A stretch of 64,000 nt of DNA. Origin: Streptomyces lienomycini. GTDB lineage: Bacteria; Actinomycetota; Actinomycetes; Streptomycetales; Streptomycetaceae. Below, one piece after another: positions 17,965-27,721 of the stretch. The DNA is taken from positions 2,170,001-2,234,000 of the forward strand of contig NZ_CP116257.1 of NCBI RefSeq assembly GCF_027947595.1, read 5' to 3'. Numbering within the stretch: the first letter of the stretch is position 1; the number at the start of each line of letters is the position of its first letter. The translations under genes and the position numbers were made by a program. The notes beneath the pieces are model-generated. The model saw only the letters and a program-made list of their open reading frames with translations, searched no databases and was not told where the DNA came from.

Positions 17965-19251
17965 CTACGGCGTGTCCTGGAGCAGCGCCGCCACCAGTAC
18001 CGGTGTCACCTGCTCCACCTGCCAGGGCCGGGCCCCGTGTCCGGCGAGGGCCGCGCTCACGGACTCGGCGTCGACCGTCGCGGGCGGCTCCCAGCAGACC
18101 CGGCGCACGGTGTCCGGCGTGATCAGGTTCTCCTGCGGCATGCCCAGCCGCTCGGCCAGCGCCGTCACCGCCGCGCGTGCCGCGGCCAGCCGGGCCGCGG
18201 CGGCCGGGTCCTTGTCGGCCCAGGCCCGCGGCGGCGGAGGGCCGGTCACCGGCTGGCCGGGCTGCGGCAACTGCGACTCGGACAGCGCCCTGGCCCGGTC
18301 GACCGAGACCTGCCACTGCTCGATCTGACGGCGGTTCACCCGCCCGAACCCGTGCAGCGCGGCCAGGGCGTGCGCGTTGGGCGGCAGCGCGAGCGCGGCC
18401 TCGACGATCGCCGAGTCCCCGAGCACCTTGCCGGGGGAGACGTCACGGCGCTGCGCGATCCGGTCCCGGGTCTGCCACAGCTCCCGCACCACGGCGAGCT
18501 GCCGGCGCCGGCGCACCTTGTGCATGCCGGACGTACGGCGCCACGGGTCCTTGCGCGGCTCGGGCGGCGGCGCCGAGGCGATGGCGTGGAACTCCTGCCG
18601 GGCCCACTCCAGCTTGCCCTGCCGGTCCAGCTCCTTCTCCAGGGCGTCCCGCAGGTCGACCAGCAGCTCGACGTCGAGCGCGGCGTAGCGCAGCCAGGGC
18701 TCGGGCAGCGGGCGGGTGGACCAGTCGACGGCCGAGTGGCCCTTCTCCAGGACGAAGCCCAGGACGTTCTCCACCATCGCGCCGAGGCCGACGCGCGGGA
18801 ACCCGGCGAGCCGTCCGGCCAGCTCGGTGTCGAAGATGCGGGTGGGCACCATCCCTATTTCGCGCAGGCACGGCAGGTCCTGGGTGGCGGCGTGCAGCAC
18901 CCACTCCGCGTCGGCGATCGCCGTGCCGAGCCCGGACAGGTCCGGACAGGCCACCGGGTCGATCAGCGCGGTCCCGGCGCCCTCGCGGCGCAGCTGCACC
19001 AAGTACGCGCGCTGGCCGTAGCGATACCCCGAGGCGCGCTCGGCGTCCACGGCGACGGGGCCGGTCCCGGCGGCGAAGGCCGCGGTCACCTCGGCGAGGG
19101 CGTCCGCGTCGGCGATCACCGGCGGAACGCCCTCGCGTGGTTCGAGCAAGGGGATCGGCGCCTGACCCGCAGAAGATCCGGCGTCGTCCGGAGGGGCGCC
19201 TCCGGTGGTTCGCAGTGGACGGTCTGCTGCGGTTTCGTGGGCGTCGGTCAC
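17965..19251 (-). CDS. rnd: Ribonuclease D
   Basis: 428 residues. A DEDDy 3'-5' exonuclease domain (about 45-230) has the first acidic pair in VAVDAERASGY, the second motif in WVLHAATQDLPCL and the third in LRYAALDVELLVDL with Tyr. An HRDC domain follows (about 245-325, ELWQTRDRIAQRRDVSPGKVLGD). A Gly/Pro/Ala-rich linker and an actinobacterial C-terminal helical region complete it. It trims structured RNA 3' ends. GTG at 19251; it is downstream of the response-regulator gene but separated by a strong hairpin. Confidence 0.93.
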   Translation of the reverse strand: MTDAHETAADRPLRTTGGAPPDDAGSSAGQAPIPLLEPREGVPPVIADADALAEVTAAFAAGTGPVAVDAERASGYRYGQRAYLVQLRREGAGTALIDPVACPDLSGLGTAIADAEWVLHAATQDLPCLREIGMVPTRIFDTELAGRLAGFPRVGLGAMVENVLGFVLEKGHSAVDWSTRPLPEPWLRYAALDVELLVDLRDALEKELDRQGKLEWARQEFHAIASAPPPEPRKDPWRRTSGMHKVRRRRQLAVVRELWQTRDRIAQRRDVSPGKVLGDSAIVEAALALPPNAHALAALHGFGRVNRRQIEQWQVSVDRARALSESQLPQPGQPVTGPPPPRAWADKDPAAAARLAAARAAVTALAERLGMPQENLITPDTVRRVCWEPPATVDAESVSAALAGHGARPWQVEQVTPVLVAALLQDTP

Positions 19252-19276
19252 CTGTCAAGGGTATCGGTGGATCGAC

Positions 19277-19312
19277 GGCGCCCGCCGACGGAACGTTCCG
19301 TCGGCGGGCGCC
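19277..19312 (-). terminator. Perfect 36-bp palindrome, terminator of response regulator
   Basis: Two exactly complementary 18-base arms (19277-19294 and 19295-19312) with no spacer, 100 bp after the response-regulator stop and 26 bp before the rnd start. It reads best as a strong terminator; the centre AAC/GTT would form the loop. Confidence 0.7.
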
Positions 19313-19413
19313 GGGGGTCGTAAACCAGTCAGGTCAGTGAAAGATCGGCTTCACAGGGCGTCGTTCAGGGGTGGGGAGCGGGGAGTGGGAGTGGAGAGCG
19401 GGGGCGGTCGGTG

Positions 19414-20076
19414 TCAGTGGATGATGCCCGTGCGCAGGGCCACCGCGACCATCCCGGCGCGGTCGCCCGTGCCGAGCTTGCGGGCGATGCGGGCGAGATG
19501 GCTCTTGACGGTCAGGGCGGACAGGCCCATCGAGACGCCGATCGCCTTGTTCGACTGGCCTTCCGCGACCAGCCGCAGCACCTCCACCTCGCGGCCGGAG
19601 AGCTCGCGGTAGCCGCCCGGGTGGCTCGGGGCGCCCGGGGGGCGGCGGTGCAGACGGGCGGCGGCGGCGCCGATGGGGGCGGCGCCCGGCCGGGTGGGGA
19701 GCCCGACGTTGGTGCGGGTGCCGGTGACGACGTAGCCCTTCACACCGCCGGCGAGGGCGTTGCGTACGGCGCCGATGTCGTCGGCGGCGGACAGGGCGAG
19801 CCCGTTGGGCCAGCCCGCGGCGCGGGTCTCCGACAGCAGGGTCAGGCCGGAGCCGTCGGGGAGGTGTACTTCCGCGACGCAGATGTCGCGGGGGTTGCCG
19901 ATGCGGGGACGAGCCTCCGCGACGGACGAGGCCTCGATGACGTCGCGCACACCGAGCGCCCACAGGTGGCGGGTGACGGTGGAACGGACGCGCTGATCGG
20001 CCACGACGACCATGGCGGTCGGCTTGTTCGGGCGGTAGGCGACCAGGCTTGCAGGCTGCTCGAGGAGAACGGACAC
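19414..20076 (-). CDS. Atypical LuxR/NarL-type response regulator
   Basis: 220 residues. An N-terminal receiver-like domain (about 22-130) is joined to a C-terminal LuxR helix-turn-helix (about 150-215, ELSGREVEVLRLVAEGQSNKAIGVSMGLSALTVKSHLARI). In the receiver, the phosphoacceptor position reads ICVAEVHLPDGSGL, with Glu where NarL-family members have Asp. It is therefore unlikely to be phosphorylated normally. GTG 20076 is chosen over the upstream ATG because it has AGGAGG at proper distance. No histidine kinase gene is adjacent. It corresponds by position to an orphan regulator in S. coelicolor. Confidence 0.88.
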   Translation of the reverse strand: MSVLLEQPASLVAYRPNKPTAMVVVADQRVRSTVTRHLWALGVRDVIEASSVAEARPRIGNPRDICVAEVHLPDGSGLTLLSETRAAGWPNGLALSAADDIGAVRNALAGGVKGYVVTGTRTNVGLPTRPGAAPIGAAAARLHRRPPGAPSHPGGYRELSGREVEVLRLVAEGQSNKAIGVSMGLSALTVKSHLARIARKLGTGDRAGMVAVALRTGIIH

Positions 20077-20367
20077 CAGGCCTCCTGGGGTGCGGGGACG
20101 GGGCCGGCTCATGGGGGCGAAGCCGGGATGAACCGTGCTTTCAAGGTCACAGTCGTCTTCGGCACCGAACGCGTCCGCCTTTAGAGAATGATCACGATCT
20201 GGTGAGTAACAATCCGAGCAATTCGGACACGCTGTCGATCATTCGAAGATCGAACGGTTTCGCACTTTGTCGATACGAGCCCGAAAGTGGCCGTGTCGAC
20301 AAAGTGACGGAACCTGCTCCGGGCATGCGGACACCCCGGTCGGAGCCGTGAAGGGAAACGGGTGGGA

Positions 20368-21045
20368 TCAGCGCGACTGCGGGCCGCGACGCTGCGGCAG
20401 CGTGACGATCGACGCGTCGCCCGGCGCGGCCGGCGGCAGGCCCGCGACCTGCGCCAGCAGATCGCACCACGAGGACAGGTGCGCCGCGGTGTCCGGGACG
20501 CCGCCGAGGCCCTCGCGCGGCGTCCAGGACGCGCGGATCTCGATCTGCGAGGCGGCCGGGCGGGCCGACAGCCCCCCGAAGTAGTGGGAACTCGCGCGGG
20601 TGACCGTGCCGCTGGGCTCGCCGTACGTGAGCCCGCGCGCCTGGAGCGCGCCGGTCAGCCAGGACCAGCACACGTCCGGCAGCAGCGGGTCCGCGGCCAT
20701 CTCCGGTTCCAGCTCGGCGCGCACCAGCGTCACCAGCCGGAAGGTCCCGTGCCAGGCGTCGTGCCCGGCCGGCTCGTGCAGCAGCACCAGCCGACCGTCC
20801 GCCAGATCCTCGTCGCCGTCGACGACCGCGGCCTCGAGCGCGTACGCGTGCGGGGCGAGCCGCTGCGGTGCGCGGGTCGCCTCCACCTCGATCTGCGGCC
20901 GCAGCCGCGCGGCCCGCAGTGCCTCGACGGCGGCCGTGAAGGCCGGCGGTGCCGTACTCCCCCTGTGCCGGGCCTCTTCCTCGGTCCCCTTCGCCTCGTC
21001 CATTCCGCCAGCGCCGTCCGACAGTCGTCCCTGAGCCGCAGCCAT
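20368..21045 (-). CDS. DUF3000 family protein
   Basis: 225 residues, soluble, with no signal peptide. It belongs to an actinobacteria-restricted family usually encoded beside hemE, as here (divergent, 151 bp apart). Recognisable segments are [36 protein letters not shown] and [21 protein letters not shown]. The function is unknown. The acidic and His/Trp residues ([11 protein letters not shown]) are conserved-looking, but no catalytic motif is evident. The 291-bp gap downstream to the response regulator has A/T-rich patches that may hold the regulator promoter. Confidence 0.8.
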   Translation of the reverse strand: MAAAQGRLSDGAGGMDEAKGTEEEARHRGSTAPPAFTAAVEALRAARLRPQIEVEATRAPQRLAPHAYALEAAVVDGDEDLADGRLVLLHEPAGHDAWHGTFRLVTLVRAELEPEMAADPLLPDVCWSWLTGALQARGLTYGEPSGTVTRASSHYFGGLSARPAASQIEIRASWTPREGLGGVPDTAAHLSSWCDLLAQVAGLPPAAPGDASIVTLPQRRGPQSR

Positions 21046-21196
21046 GCGGGGAACATTAAGCGGAACGGCGGCTCGGCGCAGGGAGGGACACCCGCGTGCG
21101 GGCGCGATGTCCGGATCACGCGGTCCCGCGGGGGCGCGCGGGAGCCGCCCCACCCGAGGCCCGGAGCCGTCCCGGGGACATGCGAGACTTGCCGGT

Positions 21197-22264
21197 GTGA
21201 GTGCCAACCAGAGCCCCGCGGGCCAGCAGCCGACCGCCACGTACGACTCCGCGTTCCTGAGGGCGTGCAGGCGTGAGCCGGTGCCGCACACCCCCGTGTG
21301 GTTCATGCGGCAGGCCGGGCGCTCCCTGCCGGAGTACCTGAAGGCGCGCGAGGGCATCCCGATGCTCGAGTCCTGCATGCGGCCGGAACTGGTCGCCGAG
21401 ATCACCCTCCAGCCGGTGCGCCGGCACGGGGTGGACGCGGCGATCTACTTCAGCGACATCGTGGTCCCGCTCAAGGCCATCGGCATCGACCTCGACATCA
21501 AGCCGGGCGTCGGCCCGGTCATCGCCGAACCGATCCGCACCCGCGCGGACCTGGCGCGGCTGCGCGACCTCACCCCCGAGGACGTCACCTACGTCACCGA
21601 GGCGTTCGGCCTGCTCACCCGCGAGCTGGGCGCCACCCCGCTGATCGGCTTTGCGGGGGCGCCGTTCACCCTCGCGAGCTACCTCGTGGAGGGCGGCCCG
21701 TCCCGCAACCACGAGCACACCAAGGCCCTCATGTACGGCGATCCGCAGCTGTGGGCCGACCTCCTGGACCGGCTCGCCGGCATCACGGCCGCCTTCCTCC
21801 AGGTGCAGATCGAGGCGGGCGCGAGCGCCGTCCAGCTCTTCGACTCCTGGGTCGGCGCGCTGTCGCCCGCGGACTACCGCCGCTCGGTGCTGCCCGCCTC
21901 CCGCAAGGTCTTCGACGCCGTCTCCGGGTACGGCGTGCCGCGCATCCACTTCGGCGTCGGCACCGGTGAACTGCTCGGCCTGCTCGGCGAGGCCGGCGCG
22001 GACGTCGTCGGCGTCGACTGGCGCGTCCCGCTGGACGAGGCCGCCCGCCGCGTCGGCCCCGGCAAGGCGCTCCAGGGCAACCTGGACCCGGCCGTCCTCT
22101 TCGCCGGGCGCGAGGCGGTCGAGACCAAGACCCGCGAGATCCTGGACGCGGCGGCGGGCCTGGAGGGCCACGTCTTCAACCTCGGCCACGGCGTCCTGCC
22201 GACCACCGACCCGGACGCGCTGACCCGCCTCGTGGAGTACGTCCACACGCAGACCGCGCGCTGA
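21197..22264 (+). CDS. hemE: Uroporphyrinogen decarboxylase
   Basis: 355 residues, the standard length. It decarboxylates uroporphyrinogen III to coproporphyrinogen III in heme synthesis. Signature regions [15 protein letters not shown] (substrate-binding Arg), [31 protein letters not shown] and [12 protein letters not shown] are intact. GTG 21197 is the only start in frame near the N-terminus. The later heme genes cgoX and chdC lie 23 kb downstream, separated by a putative accessory cluster. Confidence 0.96.
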   Translation: MSANQSPAGQQPTATYDSAFLRACRREPVPHTPVWFMRQAGRSLPEYLKAREGIPMLESCMRPELVAEITLQPVRRHGVDAAIYFSDIVVPLKAIGIDLDIKPGVGPVIAEPIRTRADLARLRDLTPEDVTYVTEAFGLLTRELGATPLIGFAGAPFTLASYLVEGGPSRNHEHTKALMYGDPQLWADLLDRLAGITAAFLQVQIEAGASAVQLFDSWVGALSPADYRRSVLPASRKVFDAVSGYGVPRIHFGVGTGELLGLLGEAGADVVGVDWRVPLDEAARRVGPGKALQGNLDPAVLFAGREAVETKTREILDAAAGLEGHVFNLGHGVLPTTDPDALTRLVEYVHTQTAR

Positions 22265-22268
22265 TCCC

Positions 22269-23108
22269 TCAGCCGTTGCGGGCGTACCAGGCCAGACACC
22301 CGCGCCACAGCGCCAGCCCGGACAGCAGCACCACCACGGCGACCAGCGGCGACAGGTACACCAGGACGGGGGAGACCGGGACCGTGTCGGCGTGGCCCGT
22401 CAGCCACGCCGCCGGGTAGTACCCGGCGAACGCGATCGGCACCCCGAAGGTGAACGCGCCCTGGAGCGCCACCGGGAACACGCTCAGCGGGTAGTTGCCG
22501 AAGTTGCCCGCCGTGTTGTCCAACCAGAAGAACAGGGACTCGCTGCCCCGGAACCTCAGCACCAGACCGGCGATGTGCAGGTTGAGCCCGAGTTCGATCA
22601 CGGTGGCGGCGACGACCGCCACGGCCAGGAAACCCAGCGCGGCGGGCGACCACGCGACGTCCAGCAGGGACAGGCAGACGCCGAGCGAGGCGCCGGCCAC
22701 CACCAGGTCGCCCAGCGCGTTGATGGGCGCCTCGTAGGTGAAGACCTGGAGCAGCACCGGTGCCGGCCGGGTGCGGAAGGCCTCGAAGCGGCCCTCCCGC
22801 AGCAGGTGCGGGATCAGTCCGAGATTGCCGAAGAACAGCATGTACAGGCCGTGCCCCAGCATCCGGATGCTGCTGATCAGGAGGATCTCGCCGAGGTCCC
22901 AGCCCGCCAGGGACGGGAACCGGCTGAAAATCACCGCTGCGAAGAGCAGCACCGTGATCTGGAAGGTCACCCCGTTGGCGACGGCCATCGCGAAGTCCGC
23001 GCGGTTGGCGAGTTGGCTGCGCAGACCGGCCCGCATGATCACGGCGGCCAGCCGCAGCCGGCCCACCCGGTGCGCCGCGGACGGCGGTGCGGCGGTGTCG
23101 GAGGTCAT
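22269..23108 (-). CDS. ABC-2 type exporter permease 2 (COG3694-like)
   Basis: 279 residues with about six transmembrane segments, of the uncharacterised ABC-2 permease type (DUF990-like) that occurs in pairs with a COG4586 ATPase. The FRTRPAPVLLQVFTYEAP and YPLSVFP stretches are typical. ATG 23108 is chosen because GGGAGG is 9 bases upstream; a GTG at 23117 overlapping the previous stop is the alternative. It is the last gene of a leftward operon and ends 4 bp from the convergent hemE stop. With the next two genes it should form an exporter; the cargo is unknown. Confidence 0.85.
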   Translation of the reverse strand: MTSDTAAPPSAAHRVGRLRLAAVIMRAGLRSQLANRADFAMAVANGVTFQITVLLFAAVIFSRFPSLAGWDLGEILLISSIRMLGHGLYMLFFGNLGLIPHLLREGRFEAFRTRPAPVLLQVFTYEAPINALGDLVVAGASLGVCLSLLDVAWSPAALGFLAVAVVAATVIELGLNLHIAGLVLRFRGSESLFFWLDNTAGNFGNYPLSVFPVALQGAFTFGVPIAFAGYYPAAWLTGHADTVPVSPVLVYLSPLVAVVVLLSGLALWRGCLAWYARNG

Positions 23109-23113
23109 CGGCG

Positions 23114-23953
23114 TCACCCTCCCAGGACGAGCAGTCGGCGGGCGGCACGCCGCCACATCACGCGGCTCAGCCCGGCCAGCAGCACGCACCACAGGGCCTG
23201 TTCGGCCAGGTACGGCCAGCAGTCCGCCACGCCGATCCGCCCGGTGTACAGGGAGACGGGCACGTTGATGGTCGCCGCGAAGGGCAGGTGTGCGGCGACG
23301 GCCCGGAACCCGTCGGGGAAGAACCACAGCGGGACCAGCCCGCCCGACAGCAGCAACTGGGCGAAGGCCACCAGCCGGTTCACACCGAAGCTCGTGATGG
23401 TCCAGAAGCTGGTCAGATCGACCAGCAGGCCGATCTGGTAGAAGACGACCTGGCCCAGTCCGTAGGCGAGGACGGTCACCGAGGCGGCGGCCGCGGACGG
23501 CGGCACCGCGACCAGGCCGCACACCACCCCCACGGCCAGGCCGACGAGCAGCCAGGCCGTGGCGTACAGGCTCTCCCCGAGACCGCGCCAGGCGCAGTAG
23601 CGGCGGGCGGAGAGCGGGCGGACGAACCAGAACACCACCGAACCGTCGCGGATCTTGCTCTGCGCGGTCTCCTGCGAGGCACCCTCCATGATCACCCGGC
23701 CGGTGCCCATCAGCGTGGCCAGCACCGAGTAGGTGATGGCCTGGTCCACGTCCAGGCCGACCACCTCGCCGCCGCTCTCGCGGTACAGCGCCCGCCACAG
23801 CAGGACGTACAGGAAGACCTGGGTGACGATCACGAAGGCGGTCGCCGCCAGCCGCGGGCGGTAGGCCCACTCGGTGCGCGGGACCAGGAGGACGAGCCGG
23901 TGGGCGCGCGAGGTGGGTCGCGCCGCCGGACCGGGCCGGTCCAGGACGCTCAT
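23114..23953 (-). CDS. ABC-2 type exporter permease 1 (COG4587-like)
   Basis: 279 residues with about six transmembrane helices after a cytoplasmic N-terminus. The sequence VVFWFVRPLSARRYCAWRGLGE lies in the first cytoplasmic loop and matches the DGS(I)xxxLxRP-type motif of this permease group. ATG overlaps the ATPase stop as ATGA. It is the partner of the following permease, forming a heterodimeric exporter channel. Confidence 0.85.
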   Translation of the reverse strand: MSVLDRPGPAARPTSRAHRLVLLVPRTEWAYRPRLAATAFVIVTQVFLYVLLWRALYRESGGEVVGLDVDQAITYSVLATLMGTGRVIMEGASQETAQSKIRDGSVVFWFVRPLSARRYCAWRGLGESLYATAWLLVGLAVGVVCGLVAVPPSAAAASVTVLAYGLGQVVFYQIGLLVDLTSFWTITSFGVNRLVAFAQLLLSGGLVPLWFFPDGFRAVAAHLPFAATINVPVSLYTGRIGVADCWPYLAEQALWCVLLAGLSRVMWRRAARRLLVLGG

Positions 23954-24975
23954 CCGCCGGCCCCCGGTACCGCGGCCCGCTGCTGCCGTGCGCCCGCGTG
24001 CAGGGCCCGCAGGACGTCCTCCGCGGTCGCCCCCTCGTACCGGACCGAGCGGACCGGATGGACGGCGAGCAGTTCGGCGGTCACCCGGGCCCGGTCCGCA
24101 CCCGGCAGCGGCCTGACCCGCACGCTCGGCCCCTCCACGGAGACGACCTCGGCCGTCAGCAGGTCCAGGTGCGGCGGCGGCGTCTCGAACTCGACCAGGA
24201 ACGCGGACTCCGTCCCGGCGACGGACAGCCGGTCGCGGGGGCCGTCGTGGACGACCCGGCCGCGGTCGATGACGACGATGCGGCCGCACAGCGCCTCCAC
24301 TTCCGCCATGTCGTGCGTCGTCAGCACCACGCAGTGGTCCCCGGTGGCGGCCAGCCGCGACAGCAGCTCCCGCACCTGGTCCTTCACCAGCACGTCCAGC
24401 CCGATGGTGGGCTCGTCCAGGAAGAGCACCCGGGGCCGGTGCAGCAGCGCGGCGGCCAGATCGCACCGCACCCGCTGACCGAGCGACAGGAACCGCACCG
24501 GGGTGTCCCAGAAGTCCGACAGCGAGAGGACGTCGTCGAGTTCGGCCAGCGCACGGCGCCAGGCGTCCTGCGGCAGCCCGTGGATGTCGCGCAGGACGGA
24601 GAACGAGTCCCGGGCGGGGAGGTCCCACCACAGCTGGGTGCGCTGCCCGAAGGTGACGCCCATGTTCCGGGCGTTGGCCTCCCGGTCGGCGTACGGGTCG
24701 AGACCGCACACGCGGACGGTGCCCGCCTCCGGGAGCAGCAGGCCCGTCATCAGCTTGATCAGCGTCGACTTGCCGGCGCCGTTCTGCCCCAGCAGCCCGA
24801 CGAACTCGCCCTGCCCGATGCGCAGCCCCACGTCGCTCAGGGCGACCGCGCGGCCGGCCCGCCGCCGCCGCAACGGCCGGCGGACGCTCCACGCCTCGGC
24901 CCGGTCCCAGGTGCGGAAGGTCTTGGTGACACCTGCCACGTCGATGACGGGCGGCGCGTGCCCCGGAGTACTCAC
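23950..24975 (-). CDS. ABC-2 exporter ATP-binding protein (COG4586-like)
   Basis: 341 residues: Walker A GQNGAGKST, Q-loop within FGQRTQLWWDLP (diagnostic of the COG4586 group), signature LSLGQRVR, Walker B VLFLDEPTIGLD and switch His in VLTTHDM. The C-terminal 100 residues are a substrate-unrelated accessory region. GTG overlaps the stop of the upstream glycosyltransferase-like gene. It drives export by the two permeases encoded next. The signature LSLGQ replaces LSGGQ, which is normal in this group. Confidence 0.9.
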   Translation of the reverse strand: MSTPGHAPPVIDVAGVTKTFRTWDRAEAWSVRRPLRRRRAGRAVALSDVGLRIGQGEFVGLLGQNGAGKSTLIKLMTGLLLPEAGTVRVCGLDPYADREANARNMGVTFGQRTQLWWDLPARDSFSVLRDIHGLPQDAWRRALAELDDVLSLSDFWDTPVRFLSLGQRVRCDLAAALLHRPRVLFLDEPTIGLDVLVKDQVRELLSRLAATGDHCVVLTTHDMAEVEALCGRIVVIDRGRVVHDGPRDRLSVAGTESAFLVEFETPPPHLDLLTAEVVSVEGPSVRVRPLPGADRARVTAELLAVHPVRSVRYEGATAEDVLRALHAGARQQRAAVPGAGG

Positions 24976-26066
24976 GAGCCGCTCCCCGCCGCCTCCGCGT
25001 CCGCGGCGCCCCGCAGCACGGCCGCCGTCACCAGCGGGTACAGCAGCTCGCCCACCCGGGGCAGCCACCGCACCGGGACGACCCGGCGCAGCGCCCCCGG
25101 CGCCAGCGTGGCCAGCGCCTCCCGGACCGCCGGACGCCCGAGGTCCGGGAAGCCGCCGAGGTCCCGGGTCACCACGCCCAGGGCGTACGCGGTGGTCCAC
25201 ACCTCGGCGAGCAGCACGTCGCTGACCCGGTCGTGGATCGACTCCCGGTGCGGGACGCTCTCCAGCGCCGTGCGCAGCGACGCCACGACCCGCTCCCGTG
25301 CGATGCCCCGCGCCTCCAGCGCCTCCTCGGCCGGCACCCGGCGCCAGCCGTCCGGACTCGCCGGGTCGCGCAGGTAGACCACGGCCAGCTGCTCCCACCA
25401 GCAGAAGTACGGCACGGCGCGCATCGCGGGCAGGACGGAACCCGCGGGGTCGCCGGTGGTGGCGAGGCAGGCGGCGCTGCGCGGCCCCATCACGTCGTTG
25501 CCGACCAGGCTCGGCGGGTTGGCGTGGTCGACCGGGCCGGCCACCGGAACGACCCGGTCGACGTCGTGCAGGTAGTCGAGCAGAGTGACGTCGTCGGTCG
25601 CGTCGGGCGCGGCCTTCGCGGTGGCGTACTCCTCGAAGCCCCGGGCCAGTTCCGCGGGCAGCACCAGCGCGACGGACGGCAGGTAGTCGTCCACCACGGG
25701 GGCCCAGGCGTGGCCGAGCAGGGCCGCGGCACGGACCGCGTTGGCGGTGCGTGAACCCCACTCGGTGAACAGGCTCACGGAGTCCCCCGGACGGGCGGCG
25801 GCCAGCGCGGCGACGGTGTCGGCGAAGTGCGGGGAGAGCACGGCGTCGTCCTGGAGCACCAGATGGTGCGTGGCGTCGGCGGGTACCGAGCGCCAGGCCA
25901 GGCGCGCGGTACGCAGCGCCGACGGCGGTCCCTGCGGCTCCGGGTCGGTGACGACCCGTGCGGCGAGGGCGGGATGCGCCCGCCCCAGCGCCTCGGCCGC
26001 GGCCCGTCGCCGGGGGTGGGCCATGATCACGGTGGACAGACGGACGTCGGAACGGTGCGGTGTCAT
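24972..26066 (-). CDS. Glycosyltransferase-like protein
   Basis: 364 residues, soluble. It starts LSTVIMAHPRRRAAAEAL and continues with THHLVLQDDAVLSPHFADTV, resembling the N-terminal nucleotide-sugar fold and D-D motif of GT-A glycosyltransferases of the GT2/GT25 type. YFCWWEQLAVVYLRDP may be an acceptor segment. No membrane segment is evident. ATG 26066 is chosen with GAGG just upstream; the longer frame reads into the intergenic gap. It lies between a membrane glycosyltransferase and an ABC exporter, so transfer of a sugar to the exported compound is a reasonable inference. Family assignment is by motif only. Confidence 0.55.
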   Translation of the reverse strand: MTPHRSDVRLSTVIMAHPRRRAAAEALGRAHPALAARVVTDPEPQGPPSALRTARLAWRSVPADATHHLVLQDDAVLSPHFADTVAALAAARPGDSVSLFTEWGSRTANAVRAAALLGHAWAPVVDDYLPSVALVLPAELARGFEEYATAKAAPDATDDVTLLDYLHDVDRVVPVAGPVDHANPPSLVGNDVMGPRSAACLATTGDPAGSVLPAMRAVPYFCWWEQLAVVYLRDPASPDGWRRVPAEEALEARGIARERVVASLRTALESVPHRESIHDRVSDVLLAEVWTTAYALGVVTRDLGGFPDLGRPAVREALATLAPGALRRVVPVRWLPRVGELLYPLVTAAVLRGAADAEAAGSGS

Positions 26067-26179
26067 CCTCGGGTCTTTCTCGCGGGGCCTCGGGGAACGA
26101 GGGGCATGGGGGTGTGGGGGGTACGGGGGAGCAGGGGGACGGGTGCGGGGCGGGGCCGCGGCCGGAGGGGACGTGGCGG

Positions 26180-27721
26180 TCACCGCTCCGTCTTGCCGAG
26201 CACCAGCGGCCCGCCGCGCAGCAGACGGGCCACGTGCCGGACCGGGCCCGCCCAGTGCAGCAGCGGCTGGCACAGGAACGCCAGGCCGAGGACGAAGGGC
26301 GAGGGGCCGTCGGGGGTTCGGCGCGGGCGTCGGCGCCGCGGTGCCCGGCCAGCCAGTGCCGGGCCCGCCGCACGCACCACCAGGCGTGCAGCACCGTGTA
26401 GGCGCACGCCGCCGCGGCCCAGGCCAGTAGCGGGCCGTGGGCGCCGCGCACGACCAGCGTGCCCGCCGCGGCCAGTACCACCGCCGGGCCGGCGAACCAC
26501 CACAGGGTGTCCAGGCCCTCCTTGACCAGCACCACGGTGTTGCGGAGCCGGAACGCGCGCAGCACCGGATCGGTCAGCAGCCGTCGGCACCCGGCGAGCG
26601 AACCGTGCGCCACCAGCGCGTACGCCTTGCCGAGCGCCGCCGTCCCGGAGTACCGGTCGACCAGGTTGAACACGGGAAGCACCTCCATCACCGCGCCCGC
26701 CGAGGAGAGTTTGTAGCCGACGAGCAGATCGTCGACGGGCTCCTCGTACATGCCGATGGCCACCAGGGTGTCGTGCCGCACGAACAGGCCGGAGCCGATC
26801 CCGTACACCACCGGTTCGGCCACGGCCGTCACGCGCGCCGGCAGCCGCGCGGCCCGCAGGCGGCGCCGGGCCAGGATGCGGTGCGCCTCGACACCCGCCC
26901 GGCGGCGCAGGTCGGCCAGGGCGTGGGCCCGCAGCAGGACGTCCGCGGCGCCGGGGCGTGCCGCGTGCGGGCGCCGCAGCTGGAGCGGAAGCTGCTGGAC
27001 CAGGTCGGGCGCGGGGCCGCCGCCGTCCGGGGACACGGCGGCGGCCAGATGCGTCAGGGTGTCCAGATCGGGCTGCGCGTCGGCGTCGTACAGCCCGACG
27101 TAGGTGAACGAGGGGGTGGCGTCCGGCGGCAGCAGGTCCGCGAGCCGTTCCACCGCGTGCACGAGCTGGCTGCTCTTGGCGCCCTCGTCCGGGTAGTGCA
27201 GGTGGTGCAGGCCCACCCCGGGATGCTCCGCCGCGACCTCGGGCAGCAGCGCCGAGGCGACCTCGCGGGTGGTGGGGACGGCGTCGAGTTCGGCACGCAG
27301 GGTGCCCGCCGGGTCGGCGGAGGCACGGGTGCGGCGCGCGGCCTCGGCCGCCAGGCCGGAGGGCACCACCCCGGCCAGCCGGGCCGCCGCGTCCCGCGCC
27401 CCGCTCGCGACGAGGTCCGCGGCGAGGGCGGCCGCCCGGTCCAGCACCGCCCGCCGCTCCCGCTCCTCGCGTTCCGTGGTGACGACGACCACGTGCAACA
27501 GGCCCGGGGATACGGCAGTCCCGCCGCGGCCCGCACCACCTCGCCGAGCAACTCCTGTTCGCGCAGGGCCGGTACCAGCAGCACGACGTGCGGTGCGGCC
27601 CGCGGCGGCGGGGCCGGTCGCCGCCGCCGGTCCAGGGCGCGGGCCGCGACGGCCGCGCGGACGCTCAGCAGCGCCCCCACAGCAGCACGCCCCACAGCAC
27701 GGCGAGAGCGGCCACGGTCAT
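26180..27721 (-). pseudogene. Membrane glycosyltransferase family 2, three apparent frameshifts
   Basis: Reading requires three frame changes, each curable by one extra base in a G/C run: near 27674-27678 (C5), near 27507-27511 (GGGCC) and near 26310-26320 (C5). The restored product is about 514 residues: an N-terminal membrane segment, the GT2 start HVVLLVPALREQELLGEVV, YVGLYDADAQPD (DxD metal site), VYGIGSGLFVRHDTL and about three C-terminal membrane segments ending VLGKTER. The start ATG overlaps the upstream decarboxylase stop as ATGA and the natural stop TGA is at 26180-26182, so gene boundaries are intact. Either these are homopolymer sequencing errors or the gene has decayed; the former fits better because all three are missing bases in runs. 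Confidence 0.7.

Noticed and set aside
26180..27721. Programmed ribosomal frameshifting in the glycosyltransferase gene
   Set aside because: Three separate shifts in the same direction in plain G/C runs, without slippery heptamers or conserved context, fit sequencing indels or decay better.
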